Assembly: GCA_937951895.1 (NCBI GenBank)
Contig: CALFER010000020.1
Coordinates: 124,001 to 188,000, forward strand
DNA: 64,000 nt
Origin: an uncultured bacterium
GTDB lineage: Bacteria > CSSED10-310 > CALFER01
Direction: 5' to 3'
Positions 24,210 through 32,699 of this stretch are shown here, piece after piece. Within the stretch, counting starts at the first letter, position 1, and the number at the start of each line of letters is the position of its first letter. The notes below the pieces were generated by a model that was not told the origin of the DNA, did not search any database, and saw nothing but the letters and a program-made list of their open reading frames with translations. Position numbers and translations under genes: made by a program.

Positions 24210-25931
24210 TCAATTCTCTTTATTATCCGTGTCCGCTTTGGAGGCCAGTTTCTTCAGCACCCGCGCCTTGACCTTTGGAGCGGCCTCATCATCGGATTTT
24301 TTCGGATTCATGAAATACTGCTGGGCGATCGTCAGAAGATTGTTCACGAGCCAGTACAGGACCAGACCGGACGGGGCGGACATGAACATCACGGTAAAGA
24401 TGATCGGCATCAGCATCATCATGCGCGCCTGCGTCGGATCTCCCGATGAGGGGGTCATCTTCTGCTGCACCAGCATCGAGACGCCCATGATGATCACGAG
24501 CGGGATATCGCGCTGCGCGAGATCGCCGACCCAGAGAAACGAAGCGCCGCGCATTTCGAACGAGGCGATGAGCACCTGGTAGAGCGCAATGAAGACGGGG
24601 ATCTGGATCAGCATGGGCAGACAGCCGCTCATCGGGTTGACGCCGTGCTTGCGATACAATTGAGACAGTTCGGTCTGGAGCTTCTGAGGTTCCTTGCGGT
24701 AGCGCGCCTGCAAGTCCTTGACCTGCGGCTGGATCTCCTGCATCTTCTTCATCGACTTCATCGAGATCTGCGACAGAGGCCACAGGATGATCTTGATGGC
24801 GATCGTGAGAATGATGATGGCGAGACCGTAGTTCCTGACATATTTCACGGTCGACACGAGCACATAGTAGAATGCCTTGCCGAGCCACGTGATCCAGCCG
24901 AAATCGATGATCTGTTCGATGCCGACATTCAGAGCCTTCAGTTGTTCATACTTTTTGGGTCCGACGACGATCGCGGCGGCCGCCCGCACTTTTTCTCCCG
25001 GAGAAATCGTTCCGGGACGGCTCTGAAGCCCCAACGTCCCCGCTGTCGGCTTCGTGCCGTTCTCGGGATACACGGTCGGTTCGAAAAATGCCCGATTGGT
25101 CTCCAGGACCGGCACCATCCCCACAAAAAAGTAATTCTCGATGAACGCCACCCACTGGACCGGTTCGGGATACAGCCATCTCGACGCGAATTTGCTCGCT
25201 TTCGGCTGATCGCGTTTCCCGTTGATCATCAGCATCGGGCCGCTGCGGACATAACTCGATTTGCCATTCTCCATCGCATTGGAAAGCAGCTTGTCGGGCA
25301 ACAGGAGCGAGATTGTGCCGTCAAGCGCGGCCGGGCCGATGTTGCGCGTGACCACCTCGAAGTCCACCAGCATCAGTTTCTGATAGAACGTGTATGTTTT
25401 GGTGATTTCAAGACCGGCGTCGGTGATCAGTTGAAACGAAACGGTCTGCTTCGGGTTGGATTCCGAGAGCGTGATCGCATCGGGAACATCCGGTGCCGTG
25501 AACAGTCGAGCGGCGCAGGACATATCGTCACCGACCTGGATGTCACCGATCGAGTATTTGCCCGGTTCTTCAGGGATCATGTTGATGTCGTGTCCCTGTT
25601 TATCGCGGTATCCGTTGAGTCTCCAGCTGGTGACGCGGGCGCCTCTCGTCGAGAGTCGGGCGGTGAATTCGTCCGTGATGATCTCGATCGTGCGCTCCGG
25701 CAGCTCCTGCGGCGTTGCGATCACGGGAGACAGTTCCGCCGGGACAGTCTGTCCGGTGGCGGGAGGAGGATCAGCGGGCTGAGACGCTGTTGTTTCCGGC
25801 GTTGTTGCGGCGGATTCGGTCTGGGCTGGCTGAGCGGGGCGAGGAGCCGGCTTCGGAGGCGGGAAGGCGATGTTCCACAGGATCAGAACGGCCAGAGAGA
25901 GAACAACCGCCAGGAGAGTACGTTTTTCCAT
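24210..25931 (-). CDS. yidC: Membrane protein insertase YidC (Gram-negative type)
   Basis: 573 residues. An N-terminal membrane anchor (RTLLAVVLSLAVLILWNIAF), a Pro/Ala/Thr linker, a large periplasmic beta-domain (residues ~75-340) and the conserved insertase core (WPLSQISMKSMKKMQEIQPQ, YRKHGVNPMSGCLPMLIQIPVFIALYQVL) with about five helices and a basic tail. The periplasmic domain shows the Gram-negative form. The start at 25931 (ATG, MEKRTLL) is preferred to the TTG three codons earlier. Follows yidD and rnpA in the standard order. Confidence 0.95.
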   Translation of the reverse strand: MEKRTLLAVVLSLAVLILWNIAFPPPKPAPRPAQPAQTESAATTPETTASQPADPPPATGQTVPAELSPVIATPQELPERTIEIITDEFTARLSTRGARVTSWRLNGYRDKQGHDINMIPEEPGKYSIGDIQVGDDMSCAARLFTAPDVPDAITLSESNPKQTVSFQLITDAGLEITKTYTFYQKLMLVDFEVVTRNIGPAALDGTISLLLPDKLLSNAMENGKSSYVRSGPMLMINGKRDQPKASKFASRWLYPEPVQWVAFIENYFFVGMVPVLETNRAFFEPTVYPENGTKPTAGTLGLQSRPGTISPGEKVRAAAAIVVGPKKYEQLKALNVGIEQIIDFGWITWLGKAFYYVLVSTVKYVRNYGLAIIILTIAIKIILWPLSQISMKSMKKMQEIQPQVKDLQARYRKEPQKLQTELSQLYRKHGVNPMSGCLPMLIQIPVFIALYQVLIASFEMRGASFLWVGDLAQRDIPLVIIMGVSMLVQQKMTPSSGDPTQARMMMLMPIIFTVMFMSAPSGLVLYWLVNNLLTIAQQYFMNPKKSDDEAAPKVKARVLKKLASKADTDNKEN

Positions 25932-25943
25932 TGTATGCAATTC

Positions 25944-26204
25944 CTATGGATGGAATGAATGTCCTTTGTTGTCCGAACGCTTTTCACGGGTGTTCCACGG
26001 AACCGGGTCGTACCCGCCGGGATTCCAGGGGTGGCACCGCAGCAAGCGTCGGAATCCGAGATAGAGTCCTTTGATGACCCCGAAACGGTGAATGGCGATT
26101 GCCATGTAATCCGAGCAGGTCGGAGCGAATCGGCATGAGGGCGGGAGCAGAGGCGAGAGGAAGGATTTGTAGAGCCAGAGCACGTAGAGGATGAGTCGTT
26201 TCAT
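25944..26204 (-). CDS. yidD: Membrane protein insertion efficiency factor YidD
   Basis: 86 residues with the YidD signature: YKSFLSPLLPPSCRFAPTCSDYM, HRFGVIKGLYLGFRRLLRCHPW and NPGGYDPVP. A small membrane-associated protein that aids YidC-dependent insertion. The start overlaps the rnpA stop by four bases (ATGA). Confidence 0.93.
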   Translation of the reverse strand: MKRLILYVLWLYKSFLSPLLPPSCRFAPTCSDYMAIAIHRFGVIKGLYLGFRRLLRCHPWNPGGYDPVPWNTREKRSDNKGHSFHP

Positions 26205-26563
26205 GAAGCTCGGGACGGGTTGACCGGAAGCCAGCCGGCGCGCTGCCAGAGGCGTTCCAGATGCTGCCTCGTGATCCGTTCCGAATCCCCGGCCTCGGCA
26301 CTGCGGACGTGGATGATGCAATCGCCGCCTGCGATACACAGAGGTCTGAGATGCCGGACGGATTCCCGGATGACGCGTCTGATCCGGTTTCGCATGACTG
26401 CGTTTCCGATCCGGCGGGTCACCGTGATTCCGAAGCGAATGTCCCGGGAATCATCTCCGAGAATAAAAACGTTGAAAAGAGGGTCTGAGAATCGTCGGCC
26501 CTTGTCGTAAACGTCCTTGTATTCCGCCGATTTGCGCAACCTGCCGATGCGGGACAGTTTCAA
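26201..26563 (-). CDS. rnpA: Ribonuclease P protein component
   Basis: 120 residues. RLRKSAEYKDVYDKGRRF at the N-terminus, FGITVTRRIGNAVMRNRIRRVIRE (the RNR motif region) in the middle. Binds the RNase P RNA and helps 5' processing of tRNA precursors. I place the start at TTG 26563, 11 bases after the rpmH stop, with GGGA upstream; no in-frame ATG gives the expected length, and the long upstream frame runs through rpmH. Confidence 0.88.
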   Translation of the reverse strand: MKLSRIGRLRKSAEYKDVYDKGRRFSDPLFNVFILGDDSRDIRFGITVTRRIGNAVMRNRIRRVIRESVRHLRPLCIAGGDCIIHVRSAEAGDSERITRQHLERLWQRAGWLPVNPSRAS

Positions 26564-26574
26564 GGCATCCCGGA

Positions 26575-26709
26575 TCAGACGGTCAGGCGTTTGCGACCCC
26601 GGGCGCGACGGCGCTTGAGCACCAGACGGCCGCCGCGGGTTTTCATGCGTGCCAAAAATCCATGAGTACGTTTGCGTTTGATTTGACTCGGTTGGTATGT
26701 ACGTTTCAA
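26575..26709 (-). CDS. rpmH: 50S ribosomal protein L34
   Basis: A 44-residue highly basic protein with the full L34 sequence pattern (KRTYQPSQIKRKRTHGFLAR then GGRLVLKRRRARGRKRL). The start codon is TTG at 26707-26709, supported by GGAGG seven bases upstream; there is no suitable ATG. First gene of the rpmH-rnpA-yidD-yidC-khpB-mnmE block. Confidence 0.93.
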   Translation of the reverse strand: MKRTYQPSQIKRKRTHGFLARMKTRGGRLVLKRRRARGRKRLTV

Positions 26710-26788
26710 TTGTCAGCCTCCTTGAATTCCTTTGTTTCTCGAATGCGTGCCCGGGCAATCGGAAGCGACCGGACAACGCGAGCGTAGG

Positions 26789-26817
26789 ATGATATGGGCT
26801 CGGCATGATGATGTCAA
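26789..26817 (-). promoter_or_regulatory. Predicted sigma70 promoter for the rpmH block
   Basis: TTGACA (26812-26817) and TATCAT (26789-26794) with a 17-base spacer, minus strand, ~80 bases upstream of rpmH. Near-consensus. Confidence 0.65.
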
Positions 26818-26867
26818 GCGTGAAGATTTCAAAGGAAGGGCAGCCGGCCATGGAGAGACGCGGTGAA

Positions 26868-26896
26868 TTGTGTTTACAAGGGATAGACACTAAAAT
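26868..26896 (+). promoter_or_regulatory. Predicted promoter for the CxxC protein / ABC transporter genes
   Basis: TTGTGT (26868-26873) and TAAAAT (26891-26896) with 17-base spacing, 27 bases before the ATG at 26924. No DnaA-box cluster or dnaA gene was noticed in 26710-26923, although rpmH often neighbours the origin. Confidence 0.5.
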
Positions 26897-26923
26897 GATG
26901 TCCCGGCTCAGGATGACGAGCGA

Positions 26924-28108
26924 ATGAACACAAAAGCCTGGGAAGAAAAACTCCGATCCGCGCTCAAAGGATACATCGAATCCGTCGGTCGGCCCGTGGT
27001 CGGGTCACACTGGTCCGGCCCCTCCTTCTCCTTCGATCTGCCGATCCGCGTCGAACCGGATGATGACCCGCGCCAGTTCCGGATCGAAACCGCTCTGCTC
27101 GATATCGTCCGCACCGCCTTCAAGGAAGCCGCACTGCGAGCCGCCGGATTTCTGCCGGGACACGTGTACTGCTACTTCTGCCAGAACAACGACTGCCGCC
27201 ACTCGACCCCACCCGCGGAAACCTCGGTCTTCTCCGGTTACCAGGCAAACGGTATCCCGGCCTGGTCCGACTTCCAGACCCTGCTCATCGAATCCGCCCA
27301 CGACCGTCTCGATACCGTGTTCCAGGATCACCCATCTCTCATTGCCGTATTCCAACGCGGACGGGACCTGAAACAAAAACTGCTGTCGGACTTCGGCAAG
27401 GCGTCCAAAACTTACGACATCCTGGGACAGGTGTCCTTCGGCAGACTGTCCATTCGCAACCGCCACGCCGGAATCGATCTCGCTCTCGCAGTCACCCTCC
27501 AGACCGTGGAATCCCGCAGCCCGGACCGCAGTTTCCAACTCGATCTCAATGTCCTGTCGGCAACACCTCCCGGGACCAATCTTCTCGACCTGCTGATCGA
27601 GCAGGGCCACGAACGGCTCTATGAGGTGATCCTGCGGGGAAAACGTCGCATCAGGGAACTCGAAGGGCTGATCCTGAACGGGATCCGGCAGGGCAATTTG
27701 AAGGCGAGACCCGAGTTTCTCAGGGAAATTCCGGGAATCATGCAGACACTCGCACGGACGATCGAAGGAATCAGCCGCCAATCCGGACGGCGGACGCGGC
27801 ATGCGAACGAACGGCTGAGGGACAACCGGCCGGTGCCGTCGGCCGTGAGCGACCTGATGGGGGCATCCGACGAGGATTTCTACGTCGATCTCAGGAAGTC
27901 CGTCATGATCGTACGCGGTCCGCATCAGCGAGTGCATGTGTTTTCGATGGACGGGACCCACATCACCAGCCTTAAACTCAAACCGGTCGATGTCATCCGG
28001 CGCGTGCGGACCGAGCGATGGAGGAAGGCGGATCGGGATGAAATCGGGCGTTTCAATGCGGCATCCGGGCACGGTGTGAAAACAGAACCGAACCCGGATG
28101 GGTCATGA
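26924..28108 (+). CDS. Conserved-looking hypothetical protein with a Cys motif
   Basis: 394 residues, no family recognised. Cytosolic by composition: no signal peptide or membrane helix. A possible metal-binding cluster YCYFCQNNDCRHS lies near residue 85. The middle is mixed alpha/beta. Residues ~225-275 are helical and charged (RLYEVILRGKRRIRELEGLI). The C-terminal ~60 residues (FYVDLRKSVMIVRGPHQRVHVFSMDGTHITSLKL) look like a small beta domain followed by a basic helix. It precedes an ABC transporter operon by ~50 bases and may be cotranscribed, but its role is unknown. Confidence 0.7.
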   Translation: MNTKAWEEKLRSALKGYIESVGRPVVGSHWSGPSFSFDLPIRVEPDDDPRQFRIETALLDIVRTAFKEAALRAAGFLPGHVYCYFCQNNDCRHSTPPAETSVFSGYQANGIPAWSDFQTLLIESAHDRLDTVFQDHPSLIAVFQRGRDLKQKLLSDFGKASKTYDILGQVSFGRLSIRNRHAGIDLALAVTLQTVESRSPDRSFQLDLNVLSATPPGTNLLDLLIEQGHERLYEVILRGKRRIRELEGLILNGIRQGNLKARPEFLREIPGIMQTLARTIEGISRQSGRRTRHANERLRDNRPVPSAVSDLMGASDEDFYVDLRKSVMIVRGPHQRVHVFSMDGTHITSLKLKPVDVIRRVRTERWRKADRDEIGRFNAASGHGVKTEPNPDGS

Positions 28109-28161
28109 TACGTATTAAAGGACGTTTGTCTGTTTGCTTTTTCATAGAACTGGAGAATCAC

Positions 28162-29082
28162 ATGTTGAAAATTAGCGGGTTGGTGAAGGTTTTTCCCGGA
28201 CCGGTTGCGGCGCTGCAGGGCATCGATCTGGAAATCGATCACGGGATGTTCGGGCTGCTCGGACCCAACGGAGCGGGGAAAACAACCCTGATGCGCATTC
28301 TCGCCGGACTGCTCGAACCGACTTCCGGAGAAGCCGCACTGGACGGGGCGGACCTGGTCGATCGCACTCCCGAAACCCAGTCCCGGATCGGGTATCTTCC
28401 ACAGGAGTTCGGTTTCTACCCGCATCTGACAGGGCAGGCCATGCTGTCCTACCTGTTGACATTGAAGGGTGTGGTTTCCGGCGCGGAGAACCGCTCTGCG
28501 AAAGACCTGGTCCATGAACTGCTCGACCGTGTGAATCTGAGTTACGCGGCCAGACGCAAGGTGAAAACCTATTCCGGCGGCATGCGGCAGCGCCTGGGGA
28601 TCGCACAGGCAATCGCCGGAGATCCCCGATTGATCATCGCCGACGAACCGACGGCAGGGTTGGATCCCGAAGAGCGGATCCGGTTCTACAGGCTGCTGGC
28701 GGAACTGGCCGAGACGCGGATCGTGCTTCTGAGCACACATATCGTGGAAGACGTTTCAGTGCTCTGCCCGCGATTCGCCATGATCCGGGCGGGGAAACTG
28801 GTGGCGAGAATGACGCCGAAGGATGCACGTGAGGCGTTGAACGAAAGGATATATGAGGGGTCAGTGGCTCCGGAAAAAATGCCGGAGTTCCAGAATCAGT
28901 ATCGAGTCACGCAGGCCCTGCTGGTCGAGGGGAAAAACCGGGTTCGGGTGTTCTGCGGCAACGGGGATGTCCCGCCTGAGTTTCAATCCGTGCCGCCGAC
29001 ACTCGAGGATGCATATCTTGTGACGATGAAGCAGTTTGCAGAAACGGCGGATGCCGGGACGACGGCGGGAGATCGTTCATGA
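28162..29082 (+). CDS. ABC transporter ATP-binding protein
   Basis: 306 residues. Walker A GPNGAGKTTL, Q-loop in YLPQEFGFYPHLT, signature YSGGMRQRL, Walker B LIIADEPTAGLD and the switch His in LLSTHIVED are all present. The C-terminal ~90 residues are the usual accessory domain of ABC-2 exporters. The start at 28162 follows GGAG by six bases; upstream in-frame codons to 28105 are not favoured. It overlaps the permease-peptidase gene by four bases, so the two form one transporter. Confidence 0.93.
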   Translation: MLKISGLVKVFPGPVAALQGIDLEIDHGMFGLLGPNGAGKTTLMRILAGLLEPTSGEAALDGADLVDRTPETQSRIGYLPQEFGFYPHLTGQAMLSYLLTLKGVVSGAENRSAKDLVHELLDRVNLSYAARRKVKTYSGGMRQRLGIAQAIAGDPRLIIADEPTAGLDPEERIRFYRLLAELAETRIVLLSTHIVEDVSVLCPRFAMIRAGKLVARMTPKDAREALNERIYEGSVAPEKMPEFQNQYRVTQALLVEGKNRVRVFCGNGDVPPEFQSVPPTLEDAYLVTMKQFAETADAGTTAGDRS

Positions 29083-32000
29083 ACCTCGGACGGTTTTTTC
29101 AGGTTCTGTCCCTGGAATCCCGGATACTGGCAGCACGCCCGATGGTCTGGGTGCTCATCTCGATTCTCGTGCTGCTGTCCTTCGGCATGTCCACGGGCGG
29201 TGTGATCATTGCGTCCGGAGATTCCCAGGTCGGTGGAATGAAGGCCTACGTGACCTCCCAGTTTGCGATCGGACAGATTCTGGCCATCATCGTGTTCACG
29301 TTTTACGCGTTTTTCATCGCGATTGCCGCGGGGATGAGCGTGATTCAGGATGATGAATACAAGATTGGCGAGATCCTGCATGCGACGGCGCTGAGGCCTT
29401 CGGAATACATCGGCGGCAAGTTCGCCGCAAATGTTCTGGTGTTCTCCGGTGTGCTGCTCATCCATATGCTCACCTCCATTCTGTTCAATCACATCATTCC
29501 GAATTCTGAGGCGGTCGATATCCGCGGCCCGTTCCGGATCGCGAATTATCTGCTCCCGGCGCTCTACTTCGGCATGCCGCAGATCCTGTTCGTATCCGGG
29601 ATTTCGCTGTTCATGGGCGAGCGCTTCCGCAAGCCGGTGCTCGTGTTCTTCTTCCCGGTCGCCACCATGCTGTTTGCCCTGTTTTTCTTATGGGAATGGT
29701 CGCCATCCTGGCTGCCGGTTTTCTGGAATCGCGTGCTGATGTACCTGGATCCGTCCGGATTCAGATGGCTCAATGAGATCTGGCTCAAGACGGACCGGGG
29801 TGTGCAGTTTTACAATTCCGCACCGATCGGCTGGGATCTGGTGTTCCTCCTGAACCGGTTGACTCTCGTCCTGGGCTCCTTCGGATTGCTCGGACTCACG
29901 ATCCGTCATTTCTCATCGACACTCCGTGGAGTCCGGTCGCGCGTGACGATCAGGGCGAATGCCGTTCCGGAACAGCTTCTGACGCCTGTTTCGGCGACAT
30001 CGCTCCGAACTCTGAACATGACGGGAGCCGTTCCCGGATTTCTGAGTTCCACGTGGAACATGTTCCGGGTCGAACTGCGGGAGATCCGCAGCCAGGCCGG
30101 ACTGTACCTCTTCATCCCCCTGATCGCGCTTCAGACATTCAGTATCGGTATGTTTTCCAGTGCCGCGTTCGATTCGCGCAACATCGTGACATCGGGCTTT
30201 TTCGCTCAGAGAACGATGGGCTCCCTGACGGTTTTTCTCTGTCTGCTGCTGCTGTTCTACATCGTCGAGTCAATGCATCGTGAGACCGCCACGCGGTTCG
30301 CTCCTCTCTTTCATGCGACCCCGGTTCGGAGCTCATCCATCCTCCTCGGCAAACTCGCCGCACTCCTCACAATCGTTCTGACCGTCTTCCTGATCGTCAT
30401 GCTCAGCGGAATCGCCGCCATTTTGTACGACGGAATCGCAACGATCACGTTCCTGCCGTTTTTCCTGGTCTGGGGCGTGCTTCTGATTCCGACATTCATT
30501 TTCTGGATCGCCCTGATCATGTTGATCTCGACGGTGTTCAAAAGCCGATACGCGGTCTATGCGATCGGGATCGGCGTGTTGCTCCTGAACGCCTATGTTC
30601 AGTACAAACGATACATGAACTGGGTCTTCAACTGGAATCTCTGGGCGGTGGTGATCTGGAGCGACATGAGCGTGCTCGAAATGGATCGCCTTGCACTCAT
30701 TCTCAATCGATCGCTCATTCTCGTTACGGCCATGCTTCTGTTCCGGCTTGCCGTAGCCTGTTACACGCGCTACGAAACAGACCCCGTCAGCACCCTGAAC
30801 GCGTTCCGGCCGGGCTCACTGTCTCGCGGCATCCTGAGGTGGACGCCCTGGCTCGCCGCCCCGCTGACACTCGGAATCGTGCTCGGCGTCCTGGTCATGA
30901 AAGGCACCGGCGGAGGCGTCATGGACAAGAAGGCCCGGGACTACTGGCGGAAAAACGTGGCGACGTGGACGGGTTCCACGCCTCCGGATGTCACACATAT
31001 CTCGCTCGATGTCTCGATTGAACCCGAGCGATCCTACTTTAAAATGAACGGCGAATATATCGTCACGAACACCCATGACGAACCGGCGCACACACTCCCG
31101 TTCACCTCCGGGTTTCACTGGCGCAATGTGTCCTGGCGGATGAACGGTGAGAAAACCGAGCCGGAAGACTCGGCGGGATTGATGATCTTCAAGCCCGAAG
31201 CGCCCCTCGAACGCGATCAGACCGTCACGATCGGATTCGAATACGACGGGTTCTGGCCGGATGGAATCTCGAAGAACGGCGGAGGCAGCATGGAATTCAT
31301 CCTGAATTCGGGCGTCGTTCTGACCAGTTTTTCACCCAGTTTCGTTCCGGTTCCGGGATACATGGAAGAAATCGGCGTCGATGAAAAAAACGAATACGAT
31401 TCAAAGAAGTTTCCCGATGATTTCTTCGAAGGCCGGACGGATGTCATGATCGGAAGCAACTCACCCTTCACCACCCATATCACCATCCACGGTCCGGAGG
31501 ATTTCATCTTCAACTCGGTCGGCGTTCTCGAGAGCGACACGGTGGAGAACGGACAGAGGCGAATGGTCTGGGCAAGTGATCATCCGGTGCGATTCTACAA
31601 CATCGTCGGAGGGCGGCTGGTGGTTCGGAAAGGCAACGGAACGGCGCTCTACCACCATCCCACCCACACGTACAACATCGATGAAATCAGCGCTGCTCTC
31701 GATCATTGCCGGCATTACTATTCGGAGTGGTTCGGTCCGTTCCCCTGGTCTGAACTCAAGATCACGGAGTTCCCCGGAGTGGCTTACTACGCCCAGGGAT
31801 TCCCGACCAATATATCGTTCTCAGAGAAAATCGGTTTTCTGACCCAGGATACCCCCGGATCGAACTCAGCCTTTCTTGTGACCGCTCATGAAAGCGCCCA
31901 TCAGTGGTGGGCGAACATCCTGACGCCGGGTAAAGGCCCCGGAGGCAACGTCATCGCGGAAGGCATGGCACAGTGCTCAACGATGATGCTGTCCGAGCAG

Positions 32001-32654
32001 GTTTTCGGAGACGCGGCCCGGCGAACCTTCGCCAGACGACTCGAAATCGAGTACAGCGACCAGCGCCAACAGGATTCCGAACGATCACTCAACCGGATCG
32101 ACGGAACACGCCCCGGTGACCAGACGACCACATACAACAAAGGCGGTTGGGTGTTCTACATGCTGATCGACCTGATGGGACGGGACGCGTTCCTCGAAGG
32201 CCAGCGCGACTTCATCGAAACCTATCAGAACGGTCCGGATTATCCCGTGATCGAAGACTTCGTGAGAGTCATGCGGACGCACGCTCCGGATCCCGATGCC
32301 TTCGACCGATACTGCAATCAATGGTTTTTCGATGTGGTCGCCCCGGAATACACGATCAGCAATCCGGCGCGAAACCCGGGCGAAACCGGAGACATCCACG
32401 TGGTAACGGCGGAAATCACCAACATCGGGACCGGAGACATGGCCGTCACGGTGGCCGCCGCGATCGGTGAACCCTACGACAAGGATTCCAAACCGATCGA
32501 TGGCTATCAGGTAGCCGGCACAACGGTCAGAATTCCTCCGGGAGATGCCGTTCCGGTCAGAATCGAATGCCCGTTCGAACCGGATCGGATCGTCGTGGAT
32601 CCTGACATTCGGGTGATGCAGTTGCGGAGGAAATTCGCGGTGCACACTTTCTGA
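29079..32654 (+). CDS. ABC-2 permease fused to an M1-family (gluzincin) peptidase domain
   Basis: 1191 residues. The N-terminal ~610 residues contain two sets of about six membrane helices (for example LISILVLLSFGMSTGGVII and FLPFFLVWGVLLIPTFIFWI), typical of ABC-2 permeases. The C-terminal half is extracytoplasmic with M1 aminopeptidase features: TAHESAHQWWANIL (HExxH plus Trp) and the third ligand Glu in NVIAEGMAQ, followed by the Tyr-containing TTTYNKGGWVFYMLIDLMG. A C-terminal beta domain follows. Coupled to the ATPase by a four-base overlap. Such permease-peptidase fusions are known in Bacteroidetes and other phyla; the transported substrate is unknown. Confidence 0.85.
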   Translation: MNLGRFFQVLSLESRILAARPMVWVLISILVLLSFGMSTGGVIIASGDSQVGGMKAYVTSQFAIGQILAIIVFTFYAFFIAIAAGMSVIQDDEYKIGEILHATALRPSEYIGGKFAANVLVFSGVLLIHMLTSILFNHIIPNSEAVDIRGPFRIANYLLPALYFGMPQILFVSGISLFMGERFRKPVLVFFFPVATMLFALFFLWEWSPSWLPVFWNRVLMYLDPSGFRWLNEIWLKTDRGVQFYNSAPIGWDLVFLLNRLTLVLGSFGLLGLTIRHFSSTLRGVRSRVTIRANAVPEQLLTPVSATSLRTLNMTGAVPGFLSSTWNMFRVELREIRSQAGLYLFIPLIALQTFSIGMFSSAAFDSRNIVTSGFFAQRTMGSLTVFLCLLLLFYIVESMHRETATRFAPLFHATPVRSSSILLGKLAALLTIVLTVFLIVMLSGIAAILYDGIATITFLPFFLVWGVLLIPTFIFWIALIMLISTVFKSRYAVYAIGIGVLLLNAYVQYKRYMNWVFNWNLWAVVIWSDMSVLEMDRLALILNRSLILVTAMLLFRLAVACYTRYETDPVSTLNAFRPGSLSRGILRWTPWLAAPLTLGIVLGVLVMKGTGGGVMDKKARDYWRKNVATWTGSTPPDVTHISLDVSIEPERSYFKMNGEYIVTNTHDEPAHTLPFTSGFHWRNVSWRMNGEKTEPEDSAGLMIFKPEAPLERDQTVTIGFEYDGFWPDGISKNGGGSMEFILNSGVVLTSFSPSFVPVPGYMEEIGVDEKNEYDSKKFPDDFFEGRTDVMIGSNSPFTTHITIHGPEDFIFNSVGVLESDTVENGQRRMVWASDHPVRFYNIVGGRLVVRKGNGTALYHHPTHTYNIDEISAALDHCRHYYSEWFGPFPWSELKITEFPGVAYYAQGFPTNISFSEKIGFLTQDTPGSNSAFLVTAHESAHQWWANILTPGKGPGGNVIAEGMAQCSTMMLSEQVFGDAARRTFARRLEIEYSDQRQQDSERSLNRIDGTRPGDQTTTYNKGGWVFYMLIDLMGRDAFLEGQRDFIETYQNGPDYPVIEDFVRVMRTHAPDPDAFDRYCNQWFFDVVAPEYTISNPARNPGETGDIHVVTAEITNIGTGDMAVTVAAAIGEPYDKDSKPIDGYQVAGTTVRIPPGDAVPVRIECPFEPDRIVVDPDIRVMQLRRKFAVHTF

Positions 32655-32699
32655 AAGCGCACCGGCAATACGGATCGATTCGACGGATACACTCGCGAT

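Noticed and set aside
26710..26923. Chromosome origin next to rpmH
   Set aside because: No dnaA gene and no cluster of DnaA boxes could be seen; only two divergent promoters are supported.
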